Assembly: GCA_902623495.1 (NCBI GenBank)
Contig: CACNTW010000006.1
Location: forward strand, 1-64,000
Origin: an uncultured Pelagibacteraceae bacterium
GTDB taxonomy: Bacteria; Pseudomonadota; Alphaproteobacteria; Pelagibacterales; Pelagibacteraceae
DNA length: 64,000 nt
Direction of reading: 5' to 3'
Of the stretch, positions 44,330-53,193 are shown piece after piece. The position numbers were made by a program, and so were the translations under genes. The first letter of the stretch is position 1. Each line of letters opens with the position of its first letter. Below the pieces are notes generated by a model. The model worked only from the letters and a program-made list of their open reading frames with translations, had not been told where the DNA came from and did no database searches.

Positions 44330-45499
44330 TTAAGAAACTGATTTTTTATCAGCCATAAAACTTACTAAAATAATTAATACTAAAAAAGGTATGCAAATAA
44401 GATTCATCATTTTCCATCCAATAGAATTTAGTAAAATTCCAGCAGATAAACTGGCCAAAGCCATAGTTGAAAAAACAATTAAGTCATTTATCCCTTGCAC
44501 TTTAAATTTTTCTTCTTTGTTATAAGTCAAAACCACTAAGCTAGTGCCTGATATAAATAAAAAATTCCAACCGAGGCCTAAAAAAATTAATGAGATCATA
44601 TAATTGAGATATGTCTGTTCAAATAAACTTAAAAGAACTGTAATAAAAAAAAATAAAACTCCACCATAAATTATTGTACTGTGTCCATATTTTTTTATTA
44701 AATTACCTGTTACTAGCGAAGGTAAAAACATTGCAACCACATGAAATTGTAATACTAAGCCAGTTTCTTTTAAGCTCATATTTTCCATAACATGCATACT
44801 TAAAGGAGTTGCTGTCATTAAAAATGACATTATTGCATAAGCAAAAGCAGCTGCAGTAATTGCTTGTAAAAATCTTGGTTGTAATACAATATATTTTAGA
44901 TTTCTTATATTCCCTTCCTTTAGACTATTCTCTTGAATATTTTCTACATTTTTAAAAAAAAATAAAAAAACTCCAGGCATGAAAGATAGGAAAGATAACA
45001 AAAGATAAGAACCAACATACAATTGATCTTGAATTAAATCTTTAGTGTAATTTGCAAGACTTATGCCTAAAAATGCTGAAACAATCCCTGCCAATAGAAG
45101 AGTAGAAATTGCTTTTGGTATTTTGTCTTTTTCAACACTTTCAGCTGCTGCAAATCTATATTGATGATTAAATGCAGCTCCCATTCCAAGAATTAAGCAA
45201 GATAAACAAAATAAATTAAAACTTTTCTGACTGATTGCAAAAGCAGCAAGTAGTGCAGAACATGAACTTCCTATAGCCGCAAATACAAAACCATTTCTCC
45301 TTCCAATTTTACTCATAATATTTGCCGCTAAAACAGTAAAGCTTGCTGTTCCAACTACGAATAAAGCGGTTGGTAAAGTTGATAAAGACTGATTTGAGCT
45401 AATTTGAGAACCAACTATTCCGCTAAGAAATACTGTTATTGTTGCTGTGGTAAAACCAAATATCTGACTTAACGTAAGTAAGGATAAATTTCTGTTCAT
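44330..45499 (-). CDS. MFS transporter
   Basis: A 389-residue protein with about 12 helices and an MFS loop after helix 2 (NIMSKIGRRNGFVFAAIG). A second-half copy of this motif reads TGNLIKKYGHSTIIYGG. The cytoplasmic loop between helices 6 and 7 is short. It resembles YajR/drug-efflux-type carriers in overall pattern, but no substrate can be given. It is transcribed with the LysE-type gene 2 bases downstream and is divergent from the racemase-like gene. Confidence 0.78.
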   Translation of the reverse strand: MNRNLSLLTLSQIFGFTTATITVFLSGIVGSQISSNQSLSTLPTALFVVGTASFTVLAANIMSKIGRRNGFVFAAIGSSCSALLAAFAISQKSFNLFCLSCLILGMGAAFNHQYRFAAAESVEKDKIPKAISTLLLAGIVSAFLGISLANYTKDLIQDQLYVGSYLLLSFLSFMPGVFLFFFKNVENIQENSLKEGNIRNLKYIVLQPRFLQAITAAAFAYAIMSFLMTATPLSMHVMENMSLKETGLVLQFHVVAMFLPSLVTGNLIKKYGHSTIIYGGVLFFFITVLLSLFEQTYLNYMISLIFLGLGWNFLFISGTSLVVLTYNKEEKFKVQGINDLIVFSTMALASLSAGILLNSIGWKMMNLICIPFLVLIILVSFMADKKSVS

Positions 45500-45582
45500 A
45501 TTTAGCGATAATATATTTCTGCTGTTATTTAAATATCTATATAGATGTTTTGAATTTTAATATAGAAGATATTATTTAAATT

Positions 45583-46284
45583 ATGATTGGAATATTAGGT
45601 GGCATGGGAACTCAAGCGGGCTTAGACTTTTGTGATAAGCTTGCAAAATTAAACAGAGGAAAATTAGATCAAAAATATCCGATGTTTGTCCTCTATAATA
45701 AATCAAATACACCACGAAGAGCAGAGAATTTAAAGCAATACAAAAATGTTTTAAAAGAATTAATTGCTGGTTGTCGAATGCTGGAAAAAAATAAATGCAA
45801 GTTTATTGTAATGCCTTGTAACACAGCACATTACTGGCATGAAGATATTCAAAAAAAAATATCAGTGCCATTTCTTAGTATGCCAAAAGAGGTATATTTA
45901 AACACAAAAAAAAAATTTAAGAAAAATTCAACTATAGGATTATTATGTACTGAAGCTACTTTAGACACAAAAATCTACCATAAGTATTTTGAAAAAAATT
46001 ATAATTTGATAAGTCCGAGTGAAAGGTTACAAAAGAGTTCAGTAAATACTGCAATTAAATATGTGAAAAAAGGTAAAGTAAAAGATGCTGAAAAAGCTTT
46101 AAGACCAGCAGTTAAATTTTTAATGAAAAAAAAATGTAAAAAAATAATTCTTGGTTGTACAGAACTACCAATAGCTATTTTTTCATACAAATCTTTTAAA
46201 AAAGCAAAAGACTCTAAAATATTTGTTGATCCAAATCTTTTGTTAGCTCAAGTGTGTATGAAAAAATATAAAAATTTAAAGTAA
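45583..46284 (+). CDS. Aspartate/glutamate racemase family protein
   Basis: A 233-residue cytoplasmic protein of the Asp/Glu/hydantoin racemase family. It opens MIGILGGMGTQAG, and the two catalytic cysteines are in MPCNTAHYW (about 85) and LGCTELPIA (about 187), so a two-base racemase mechanism is plausible. Aspartate racemase is the closest functional class; hydantoin racemase or amino-acid racemization of other substrates cannot be excluded. It ends 2 bases before the convergent methyltransferase gene. Confidence 0.8.
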   Translation: MIGILGGMGTQAGLDFCDKLAKLNRGKLDQKYPMFVLYNKSNTPRRAENLKQYKNVLKELIAGCRMLEKNKCKFIVMPCNTAHYWHEDIQKKISVPFLSMPKEVYLNTKKKFKKNSTIGLLCTEATLDTKIYHKYFEKNYNLISPSERLQKSSVNTAIKYVKKGKVKDAEKALRPAVKFLMKKKCKKIILGCTELPIAIFSYKSFKKAKDSKIFVDPNLLLAQVCMKKYKNLK

Positions 46285-46286
46285 AT

Positions 46287-46940
46287 TTAATTTTTTTTAT
46301 TACAAATAAAGTATAATTTTCTCGGAAATGATCCTTCTTCAAAATACTCAATAATTAAGTTTTTAAATCCATTTGTTAAATTCAGTATTTTATCTTCAGA
46401 AAAAAAATGAATAATAAAACCATCTATTTCGTATAGATCTTCTCCTCTATGAATTCCTTTTTTATAGTCTCCGTCATTAGTATTTCTGACTGTGTAAATA
46501 TTTAATCCTCCAGGTTTTAAAATTCTATGAATCTCGCTATTAAGTTTGTCCAAATCTTTCAGGGTTAAAGCCATGCAATAAAGCATATGTGAATAACAAG
46601 CATCAACTGAATTAGTTTCAAATGGTAAGTCTTCTCTTATGTCAAATTTTAATGTTGAAATTGAAGATGTTAAATTTTCTTTTTTTATCTTTTCATTGAT
46701 AATTTTAATTCCATTTTCACTATAGTCTAATGCTGTTACATTTATCGAATTCTTTGCAAAGTAAATGCTATCTCTTCCTAGACCTGCTCCTAGCTCAACA
46801 ATTTTAGAATAATTGTTTTCTTTGAAAATATTTAAAGCTTTTTTTGCAGGTAAACTTGGTTCTAAACCAAACATCTCAGGCTTATTTGAGAAATTAGTTT
46901 CCCAATGCTGAGATTGTCGGTTTAAAATATTTTTATCCAA
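46287..46940 (-). CDS. SAM-dependent methyltransferase
   Basis: A 217-residue class I methyltransferase. Motif I is VELGAGLGRDSIYFA, with an acidic residue at the end of strand 2 (VTALDYSENGIKI), and motif IV is VDACYSHMLYCMAL. The motif GGLNIYTVRNTND near strand 5 and the ending FEEGSFPRKLYFICNKK resemble tellurite-resistance-like or thiopurine methyltransferase-like enzymes that methylate chalcogen compounds. It lies one base after the peroxiredoxin gene, so a single transcript is likely. The substrate is unknown. Confidence 0.75.
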   Translation of the reverse strand: MDKNILNRQSQHWETNFSNKPEMFGLEPSLPAKKALNIFKENNYSKIVELGAGLGRDSIYFAKNSINVTALDYSENGIKIINEKIKKENLTSSISTLKFDIREDLPFETNSVDACYSHMLYCMALTLKDLDKLNSEIHRILKPGGLNIYTVRNTNDGDYKKGIHRGEDLYEIDGFIIHFFSEDKILNLTNGFKNLIIEYFEEGSFPRKLYFICNKKN

Positions 46941-46941
46941 T

Positions 46942-47601
46942 TTACTTAGAAGGATCTGGAACCTTTCTTAGATAAGGTTTTACAGTTTCCCATCCATCTG
47001 GATATATTTTTTTAGCTTCGTCATCTTTAATCGCTGGCAAAATAACAACATCCTCTCCCTTTTTCCAATTAGCAGGAGTAGCTACTTTATGTTTAGCTGT
47101 TAGCTGCATAGAGTCTATTGCACGCAAAATCTCTAAAAAGTTTCTTCCAGTTGCCATAGGATATGTAAGATATAATCCAATTCTCTTATCAGGTCTGATT
47201 ACAAAAATAGTTCTTACAGTTTCATTATCAACTGCAGTTCTACCCATTGAGGTTGTTCCAGCATCTGCTTCCAACATATTAAACAATTTTGCTACTTTTA
47301 AATCTTCATCAGCAATAATTGGATAATTTGGTTTTGTGCCAGATACATCTTTAATATCATCTAACCATTTTTTATGATCCTCTATTCCATCAACACTTAA
47401 ACCAATCACTTTTACATTTCTTTTATCAAATTCATCTTTCATTAATCCTAAAGCACCAAGTTCTGTAGTACAAACTGGTGTAAAATCTTTAGGGTGTGAA
47501 AAAATAACTCCCCAACTATCACCTAACCATTCGTGAAAAGAAATATCTCCTTCAGTTGTTTTAGCTTGAAAATCAGGACACATACTATTTATTTTTAACA
47601 T
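46942..47601 (-). CDS. 1-Cys peroxiredoxin, Prx6 type
   Basis: A 219-residue AhpC/TSA-family thiol peroxidase of the Prx6 class. The peroxidatic site is SHPKDFTPVCTTELGALG (Cys near 46), with the long C-terminal domain ending KPYLRKVPDPSK, typical of 1-Cys peroxiredoxins. It lacks the second resolving cysteine in the expected place. It removes peroxides in the cytoplasm, perhaps also lipid hydroperoxides. Strong RBS (GGAGG) precedes the ATG. It is divergent from the ETHE1-like gene across a 74-base interval. Confidence 0.88.
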   Translation of the reverse strand: MLKINSMCPDFQAKTTEGDISFHEWLGDSWGVIFSHPKDFTPVCTTELGALGLMKDEFDKRNVKVIGLSVDGIEDHKKWLDDIKDVSGTKPNYPIIADEDLKVAKLFNMLEADAGTTSMGRTAVDNETVRTIFVIRPDKRIGLYLTYPMATGRNFLEILRAIDSMQLTAKHKVATPANWKKGEDVVILPAIKDDEAKKIYPDGWETVKPYLRKVPDPSK

Positions 47602-47675
47602 TGTCTCCTCCTTATAAAAAAAATATTATATGAAAGATTGTTTTACTAAGCAAACTTTTATAAAGTTAGGTATTT

Positions 47676-48371
47676 ATGATATTTGAACAACTTTTCGATC
47701 AAAAATCTTCTACATACACTTATATAATTGCAAGTGGTGAAGGTAGAGAAGCATTAATAATTGATCCAGTCATTGAACATTCTGATGAGTATTCAACTAT
47801 TTTGAATAATTTAGATCTTAAGCTTGTAAAAGTAATTGATACTCACATTCATGCTGATCATATCTCAGCATTAAATGAATTAAATAAAAGAACAAACTGT
47901 ATAAGAGTTATGGGAGAAAAATCTAAATCAGAAGTGATAGATCTAAGAATTAAAGATGGTGAAAAAATTAAAGTTGAAGAAGTTGAACTTCAAGCAATTT
48001 ATACTCCTGGTCATACTGACTGCTCTTATAGTTTTTTGATGAATGATAGAGTTTTTACTGGAGATACACTTTTAATAAATGGAAGTGGTAGAACAGATTT
48101 TCAAAATGGTAATGCTTACGATGCTTATGATTCTATATTTAATAAATTATTAAAATTACCCGAAAAAACTCTCGTATTTCCAGCTCATGATTATAATGGC
48201 AAGAAATTTTCCACTATTGAAAATGAAAAAAATAATAATCCAAGATTACAAGTAAGCTCAAAGGAAGAATATGCGGACATAATGAATAATCTAAATCTTG
48301 CAAATCCAAAAATGATGGATGTCGCAGTACCTGCTAATGTAAAAGGGCTTACTTTAGACAATATTAATTAA
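47676..48371 (+). CDS. ETHE1-like persulfide dioxygenase (MBL fold)
   Basis: A 231-residue metallo-beta-lactamase fold protein. Metal ligands are visible in TDTHIHADH-like THIHADHISAL (about 57-67), TPGHTD and VFTGDTLL. The GSGRTDFQNGNAYDAYDSIF stretch and YNGKKFSTIENEKNNNPRL are characteristic of ETHE1/SdoA persulfide dioxygenases, which oxidise glutathione persulfide to sulfite with a mononuclear iron. Glyoxalase II is less likely for this motif. It precedes cysE by 37 bases, placing sulfane-sulfur oxidation beside cysteine synthesis. Confidence 0.85.
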   Translation: MIFEQLFDQKSSTYTYIIASGEGREALIIDPVIEHSDEYSTILNNLDLKLVKVIDTHIHADHISALNELNKRTNCIRVMGEKSKSEVIDLRIKDGEKIKVEEVELQAIYTPGHTDCSYSFLMNDRVFTGDTLLINGSGRTDFQNGNAYDAYDSIFNKLLKLPEKTLVFPAHDYNGKKFSTIENEKNNNPRLQVSSKEEYADIMNNLNLANPKMMDVAVPANVKGLTLDNIN

Positions 48372-48408
48372 CTTTAAATTCCAACATTAATAACTATATA
48401 GGCAGTCT

Positions 48409-48984
48409 ATGAATGACTATTTGCAATCAATTATTGATAGGGATCCAGCAGCAAGATCTAAGTTAAGTGTAATATTAACGTACCCTGGCGTTAAGGCTGT
48501 ATTTTTTCACAGAATTGCAAATTTTTTTGCTACTGCAAAATTTGATCTTATCGCAAGAATAATTTCTCAATTTTCGAGATTTTTAACTGGTATTGAAATT
48601 CATCCAAGAGCTAAGATAGGTAAAAATTTATTTATTGATCACGGTATGGGCGTTGTTATAGGTGAAACTTCTGACATTGCAGATAACGTAACAATTTATC
48701 ATATGGTTACTTTAGGTGGAATATCTCCAAGCATAAATTCCAATGATCAAAGAGAAATTAAAAGACACCCTACTCTTCATGATAATGTAGTCGTTGGTTC
48801 GGGTGCACAGATTTTGGGGCCTGTAGTTGTAGGGAAAAATGCAAGAATTGGAGCTAATGCAGTTGTAACAAAAAATGTTCCTGAAAATGCTGTTATGGTA
48901 GGAATACCTGCTAAGAATGTTGGAACAGCAACTGAAGAATTTAAACCTTATGCTGTTACAAATGGTAATGAGGAAAAAGAATAA
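48409..48984 (+). CDS. cysE: Serine O-acetyltransferase
   Basis: A 191-residue enzyme that makes O-acetylserine from serine and acetyl-CoA. The hexapeptide-repeat domain is complete, with [23 protein letters not shown] and [20 protein letters not shown]. The N-terminal helical domain is much shorter than in E. coli CysE (273 residues), beginning [19 protein letters not shown]; this is the short form shared by many bacteria. It overlaps the start of cysK by one base, so both enzymes of the last steps of cysteine synthesis are made together. Confidence 0.9.
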   Translation: MNDYLQSIIDRDPAARSKLSVILTYPGVKAVFFHRIANFFATAKFDLIARIISQFSRFLTGIEIHPRAKIGKNLFIDHGMGVVIGETSDIADNVTIYHMVTLGGISPSINSNDQREIKRHPTLHDNVVVGSGAQILGPVVVGKNARIGANAVVTKNVPENAVMVGIPAKNVGTATEEFKPYAVTNGNEEKE

Positions 48985-49985
48985 TGAAAAATTACAAGGA
49001 TGATTTTATCCAATCAATTGGAAATACTCCTTTAATAAAACTAAAAGCTGCATCTGAAATAACTGGCTGTAACATTTATGGTAAAGCCGAATATTTAAAT
49101 CCAGGAGGATCTGTAAAAGACAGAGCAGCACTAGCTTTAATAAGGGATGCTGAACAAAAAAAATTAATATCTAAAGGTGGAATAATTGTAGAAGGAACTG
49201 CAGGAAACACTGGTATTGGTTTATGCCTTATTGGAAATTCACTTGGTTATAAAACGATTATTGTAATGAATGATAATCAAACTCAAGAAAAAAAAGATAC
49301 ATTAAGAAATATTGGTGCAGATTTAAAATTAGTTCCACCAAAACCTTATAAAGATGAAAATAACTTTGTTAAGGTTGCTGCCAGAATGGCTGAAGAGCTA
49401 AAAAGTTCAAATAATCACGGAGTTGTTTGGGCTAACCAATTTGATAATACCGCAAACTCTAAAGGTCACTACCATACAACGGGTCCTGAGATATGGGAGC
49501 AAACGGAGGGAAAAGTTGATGGATTTGTATGTTCTTCTGGAACTGGTGGAACTATTGGTGGAGTAAGTAGTTTTTTAAAAGAAAAAAATAAAGATATAAA
49601 AATTTATCTATCAGATCCAAAGGGATCATCTCTTTACAATCACATTGAAAACGGCGAGTTAAAAGCTGAAGGTGGATCAATAACTGAGGGCATTGGATCC
49701 AGCAGAGTAACTGCTAATTTTGCAGAAGCAAAAATAGATGGAGCTTTTTCAATTGAAGATAAAGAATCTTTGCCAATACTATATGATTTAATCAAAAATG
49801 AAGGTTTAAGTCTTGGAACAAGTTGTGGAGTAAATATTGCAGGTGCAATTAGATTAGGGAAAAAATTAGGACCAGGTAAAACTATTGTCACTATTCTTTG
49901 CGACAAATCAGACAGATACAACTCAAAGATGTTTAATAAACCTTTTTTAATTGAAAAAGGTTTGCCTTATCCCGACTGGATATAA
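48984..49985 (+). CDS. cysK: Cysteine synthase A
   Basis: A 333-residue PLP enzyme forming cysteine from O-acetylserine and sulfide. The PLP lysine is in LNPGGSVKDRAAL, the asparagine-loop site is EGTAGNTGIGLC and the phosphate cradle is CSSGTGGTIGG. The C-terminal segment (YNSKMFNKPFLIEKGLPYPDW) is longer than in E. coli CysK and resembles the bigger alphaproteobacterial/eukaryotic form. It is coupled to cysE and followed by a terminator. Confidence 0.92.
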   Translation: MKNYKDDFIQSIGNTPLIKLKAASEITGCNIYGKAEYLNPGGSVKDRAALALIRDAEQKKLISKGGIIVEGTAGNTGIGLCLIGNSLGYKTIIVMNDNQTQEKKDTLRNIGADLKLVPPKPYKDENNFVKVAARMAEELKSSNNHGVVWANQFDNTANSKGHYHTTGPEIWEQTEGKVDGFVCSSGTGGTIGGVSSFLKEKNKDIKIYLSDPKGSSLYNHIENGELKAEGGSITEGIGSSRVTANFAEAKIDGAFSIEDKESLPILYDLIKNEGLSLGTSCGVNIAGAIRLGKKLGPGKTIVTILCDKSDRYNSKMFNKPFLIEKGLPYPDWI

Positions 49986-50001
49986 TCACGCATACCAGCA
50001 C

Positions 50002-50024
50002 TGTAATAAAACCATTACATTTTT
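50002..50024 (+). terminator. Intrinsic terminator after cysK
   Basis: TGTAAT (50002-50007) and ATTACA (50014-50019) form a six-base stem with loop AAAACC, then five T (50020-50024). It lies 16 bases after the cysK stop. Confidence 0.7.
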
Positions 50025-50067
50025 AATTTAGAATGAATAATAATTATCTAATAATTAAAGGAATTTT

Positions 50068-50442
50068 ATGAACGCAAAAGAAGTAGTAAAAAAAGGATAT
50101 GAACTTTTTGGCAAAGGAGATATGGAGGGATTTATGGAAATGGTACATGATGATATCACTTGGATTTATCCTGGAGATAAGCATCCAATGTCAGGAACTC
50201 ATAAAGGCAAAGAGGCATATATGAAAACCATGATGCAAGTTCCAAATCTTTGGAGTAATTTTTCAGTAACCCCTGATATGATGATTAGTGAGGGGAATAA
50301 AGTGTTTGTTAAAGCAACTGCTAAGGCAGATGGCATGGATACTATTTTTGGTCATTATTTTGAAGTAGGCGATGATGGTAAACTGACATTATTTATTGCG
50401 TTTGATGACACACTAAGCATGTTCAATGCAATTAAGAAGTAA
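50068..50442 (+). CDS. SnoaL-like protein
   Basis: A 124-residue single NTF2/SnoaL-like domain. It starts AKEVVKKGYELFGKGDMEGF, the helix typical of the fold, continues MVHDDITWIYPG, GTHKGKEAYMKTM, and ends DDTLSMFNAIKK. These barrels bind small hydrophobic ligands or catalyse isomerisation and hydrolysis. It opens a run of nine short genes all on the plus strand with gaps of 6-28 bases, likely one operon. No catalytic residue can be named. Confidence 0.72.
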   Translation: MNAKEVVKKGYELFGKGDMEGFMEMVHDDITWIYPGDKHPMSGTHKGKEAYMKTMMQVPNLWSNFSVTPDMMISEGNKVFVKATAKADGMDTIFGHYFEVGDDGKLTLFIAFDDTLSMFNAIKK

Positions 50443-50448
50443 GAGTTT

Positions 50449-50916
50449 ATGAAAAAATTATATTTTATTTTAATTTTCGTATTTATGTCGAGTACAGCTT
50501 TTGCTGAGCAAGGACAAATTAAACAAACTGGTTTTTTCTCTGGCACTTCTAAAGTTATAAGTGATGATAAAGGCAATTTTTCGATAATATATGAAGGAAC
50601 TATTGGTAATAAAGCCATTGAGGGAACAACTTTTGGTGACAGATCTTCATCATATTGTGTTGGATCAATTGTTGGACTTAAAGGAAAAGGTTTTGAGACA
50701 GGCGTTTGTATAAACAAATTTGAAGATGGTAGTACTACAACAACACATTACGAAGGCGTAATGGGAAAAATATTAAGATGGAAGTTTGTAAGTGGAACAG
50801 GGAAATATGAGAATATTTCTGGAGGTGGAACAACATCTTATGCGCAAATTGATTCAGCTAAAGATGGAGTTGTACAATCTTACAATCAAATCGTTGGTAC
50901 TTATAATTTGAACTAA
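50449..50916 (+). CDS. Secreted beta-rich protein, unknown
   Basis: A 155-residue protein with a signal peptide (residues 1-19, FIFVFMSSTAFA) and a mature part rich in beta-strand and Gly/Ser/Thr (GTTFGDRSSSYCVGSIVG, SGTGKYENISGGGTTSY). The YEGVMGKILRWKFVSGTGKY repeat-like pattern is reminiscent of small beta-barrels such as the allene oxide cyclase/dirigent fold, judged by eye. Two cysteines, one in YCVG and one in GVCIN, could form a disulfide in the periplasm. It is 6 bases after the SnoaL-like gene. Confidence 0.6.
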   Translation: MKKLYFILIFVFMSSTAFAEQGQIKQTGFFSGTSKVISDDKGNFSIIYEGTIGNKAIEGTTFGDRSSSYCVGSIVGLKGKGFETGVCINKFEDGSTTTTHYEGVMGKILRWKFVSGTGKYENISGGGTTSYAQIDSAKDGVVQSYNQIVGTYNLN

Positions 50917-50929
50917 CTGAAAGAAAAAA

Positions 50930-51328
50930 ATGAAAAAAACAATTTTAGTATTAATTTTAAGTTTATTTACAGCTAATGTTTACGCAGATAGCCATGTAAA
51001 GAGAATTTTATCAACAAGTCAAACAGGAATGGGAAATGATATTGTATACCCTACAGGAAAAGCAAAAATAACAGCTTTTGAATTTACTGTACCTGTAGGA
51101 GCTCCAGTAACTCCTCATACGCACTCATTTCCAGTTCTAATTATGATTCAGCAAGGTGAAATTGAATTAATTCATGAAGGAAAAACCCAAGTATTCAAAG
51201 CTGGTGATGCATTTGTTGAAGATGTTGGAATTGTACACGAGTCGAAAAATATTGGAAATGTTCCAGTTAAAGCGATTGTAGTTGCAATTGGTGTCGAAGG
51301 ACAGAAAATTATGACACCGATAAAATAA
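50930..51328 (+). CDS. Periplasmic cupin protein
   Basis: A 132-residue single cupin with a signal peptide (residues 1-20, LSLFTANVYAD). Metal-binding residues lie in TPHTHSFPVLIMIQQGEIEL (HxH and a following glutamate region) and GDAFVEDVGIVHESKN (second histidine). This is the usual double-motif of small metal-binding cupins, located in the periplasm, which is less common. The function is unknown. It sits 13 bases after the secreted beta-rich gene. Confidence 0.75.
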   Translation: MKKTILVLILSLFTANVYADSHVKRILSTSQTGMGNDIVYPTGKAKITAFEFTVPVGAPVTPHTHSFPVLIMIQQGEIELIHEGKTQVFKAGDAFVEDVGIVHESKNIGNVPVKAIVVAIGVEGQKIMTPIK

Positions 51329-51341
51329 AAAGGAAAAAGAA

Positions 51342-51632
51342 ATGATCATAAAAATAGAAGAAAATATAAAATCATTTTCATCTTGGATGAATATGGTAAA
51401 GGCGAATGCTGAAAAAATTAAAGGATTTGGTGCTACGATTATTTTTGCAGGTGTATCAAAAGAAGACCCTACAAAATTTACTGTAATCGTTAAGTATGCA
51501 ACCATGGAAGGTTTTGAAGCATTTAAAAATGACAAAGAACTTCATGCAGCAAGAGCTGAAGCAGGCGTGGATTTAGATTCAGCAAAGGTTACACCGATGC
51601 ATGAAGATTTTATGGAAAATTTTAGTGGATAA
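51342..51632 (+). CDS. DUF3764-like ferredoxin-fold protein
   Basis: A 96-residue cytoplasmic protein. The pattern (KSFSSWMNMV near 12, GATIIFAGVSKEDPTKFTVI near 30-49, ATMEGFEAFKND) matches DUF3764 proteins known from marine picocyanobacteria and alphaproteobacteria, which belong to dimeric alpha-beta barrels like antibiotic biosynthesis monooxygenases. The match is by eye. No cofactor site is visible. Preceded by an AAGGAAAAAGAA leader. It resembles the next gene's product in length and strand order. Confidence 0.6.
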   Translation: MIIKIEENIKSFSSWMNMVKANAEKIKGFGATIIFAGVSKEDPTKFTVIVKYATMEGFEAFKNDKELHAARAEAGVDLDSAKVTPMHEDFMENFSG

Positions 51633-51659
51633 ACAATCAATATAAAGAAAGGATAAAAT

Positions 51660-51950
51660 ATGGAAACAGAAACACTAGTAGTAGCTCATTTAAAAGAAGG
51701 TATGTTAGAAAAATTTATGGGCTTTATGCAATCAGATGCTGGTATGGCAGAAAGATCGAAAGTTGCAAATGTATCAAAAACAATTGGAACAGTTGCACCT
51801 GACAAAAAAACAGTAATGTTTAAAATTTTTGTGACCGATAAAGCTGCTCTTAAAGCTTTTATAGATGGAAGCAATCCAGTATCAGCTCCAGTTATGAAAG
51901 AAGTTATGGAAAGTTACAGTGTCTACGAATTAAATAAAGTAGATATGTAA
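51660..51950 (+). CDS. Ferredoxin-fold small protein, diverged paralogue
   Basis: A 96-residue protein, same length as its upstream neighbour. Its strand order is similar (TETLVVAHLKEGMLEKFM, VSKTIGTVAPDKKTVMFKIF, KAALKAFIDGSN against FEAFKND). It probably descends from a tandem duplication with that gene, though identity is low. No activity is known. It has its own RBS (AAAGGA) a few bases before the ATG. Confidence 0.6.
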   Translation: METETLVVAHLKEGMLEKFMGFMQSDAGMAERSKVANVSKTIGTVAPDKKTVMFKIFVTDKAALKAFIDGSNPVSAPVMKEVMESYSVYELNKVDM

Positions 51951-51973
51951 TAATTTTTGTAATAAGGTTTGTA

Positions 51974-52264
51974 ATGCCTTCAGGATATATCATATTAAAT
52001 ATTAATGTGTTAAATCCTGAAAATTACAAAGAGTATTTGGAAAAAGCTCCTCCAACTGCTCAAATGTTTGGCGGCGAGTACATAATAAGAGGTGGCGAAA
52101 ATGAAGTCATAGAAGGTGAGTGGAAATATCCAAGAACTGTTGTAATTAAATTCCCATCTTATGAAAAAGTTTTTGAGTGGTACAATTCAGAAATATATAA
52201 ACCTATCAGACAAATTAGATTAGATAATACAGTATCAAATACATTAATAATTAAAGGAGCATAA
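51974..52264 (+). CDS. DUF1330 family protein
   Basis: A 96-residue protein of the DUF1330 group: YIILNINVLNPENYKEYLEK, FGGEYIIRGGENEVIEGEW, and VVIKFPSYEKVFEWYNSEIY followed by KPIRQIR. These are dimeric alpha-beta barrels of unknown function, abundant in proteobacteria and often beside ligand-binding or oxidoreductase genes. It is a third ferredoxin-fold protein in the cluster, read 24 bases after the second. Confidence 0.82.
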   Translation: MPSGYIILNINVLNPENYKEYLEKAPPTAQMFGGEYIIRGGENEVIEGEWKYPRTVVIKFPSYEKVFEWYNSEIYKPIRQIRLDNTVSNTLIIKGA

Positions 52265-52275
52265 AGGAGAAAAAA

Positions 52276-52596
52276 ATGTCAATATTAGAAAAATATAGTG
52301 CTGCAATTAAAAATAAAGATGAAGCAGCAATGAATGAACTTTTGCATGATGATTTTAAATTCACAATGCATAAATCAGGGAGTGTTTTAACTAAAAGTGA
52401 TGTTATCAAATGGGCAATGAGTGGTGACATTAAGCAAGATAAAACTAGAATTGTTTATGAAAATGATGAAGTTGGTGTTCACCATGCGTTCGTAACATTT
52501 GATGATGGTAATGTAGAAGCAGTTATGGCAGTCTACAAATACAAAGATGGCAAAATGATTAGTTTAGAAACTGGCGCAACGCCAATGCCAAAATAA
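52276..52596 (+). CDS. SnoaL-like protein
   Basis: A 106-residue protein with an NTF2/SnoaL-like fold: SILEKYSAAIKNKDEAAMNE, LHDDFKFTMHKSG and AVMAVYKYKDGKMISLETGA. It is shorter than the SnoaL-like protein at the start of the cluster. Its stop (TAA, 52594-52596) is followed at once by the GTG start of the DsbA-like gene, so both are read together. Function unknown. Confidence 0.65.
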   Translation: MSILEKYSAAIKNKDEAAMNELLHDDFKFTMHKSGSVLTKSDVIKWAMSGDIKQDKTRIVYENDEVGVHHAFVTFDDGNVEAVMAVYKYKDGKMISLETGATPMPK

Positions 52597-53193
52597 GTGA
52601 ACAACATAGATTTTTATTTTTCTATTGGAAGTACTTATACTTATCTTTCGGTTACTCGAGCACTAGAAGCAGAAAAACAACATCAAATTAAGTTTAACTG
52701 GACTCCTTTTAGTGTGAGAGCAATAATGAAAGAAATGAACAATGTTCCCTTTCCTAAAGAAAAAAAAAATAAAGTAGATTACATGTGGAGAGACATAGAA
52801 AGACGAGCAAAAAATTATGGATTTTTTGCTAAAACACCAGTCCCTTACCCTTTAACAGAATTTGATTTAGCTAATAAAATTGCAATATTAGGTTTAAAAA
52901 ATAATTGGGGTGTAGATTACGTTCAGCTTACGTATAAACGATGGTTTCAAGAAGGAAAAGAGCCTGCTGTTGAACCAAACTTGAGTGAAATCTGCGAAAA
53001 ACTAAGCTTAGATAAAGAAAAGATTGTTTCAGAGGCAAGCTCTGAGGAAATAAATAATATTTATTTATCAAATACAGAAAAAGCTAGAAAAAATAAAATA
53101 TTTGGAAGTCCGTCATTTGTTGTAAAAAATGAAATATTCTGGGGAGATGATAGAATGGAAGATGCAATCAAATGGTCGAAGGCAAATGAATAA
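52597..53193 (+). CDS. DsbA-like / HCCA isomerase-type protein
   Basis: A 198-residue glutathione-dependent thioredoxin-fold protein. It starts at GTG (52597), gives NNIDFYFSIGSTYTYLSVTR at the N-terminus, then KFNWTPFSVRAIMKEMNN and DYMWRDIERRAKNYGFF. The C-terminal IFGSPSFVVKNEIFWGDDRM is characteristic of 2-hydroxychromene-2-carboxylate isomerases and kappa-class GSTs. In the glutathione site a serine (SIGSTY) replaces the DsbA cysteine, as expected. It may isomerise an aromatic ring-cleavage product or another conjugated acid. It overlaps the SMR gene by 8 bases. Confidence 0.85.
   Translation: MNNIDFYFSIGSTYTYLSVTRALEAEKQHQIKFNWTPFSVRAIMKEMNNVPFPKEKKNKVDYMWRDIERRAKNYGFFAKTPVPYPLTEFDLANKIAILGLKNNWGVDYVQLTYKRWFQEGKEPAVEPNLSEICEKLSLDKEKIVSEASSEEINNIYLSNTEKARKNKIFGSPSFVVKNEIFWGDDRMEDAIKWSKANE

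Noticed and set aside
50355-50717. Minus-strand frame across the SnoaL-like and secreted-protein genes
   Set aside because: It spans two genes and the gap between them, while both plus-strand genes have RBS, family or signal-peptide features.
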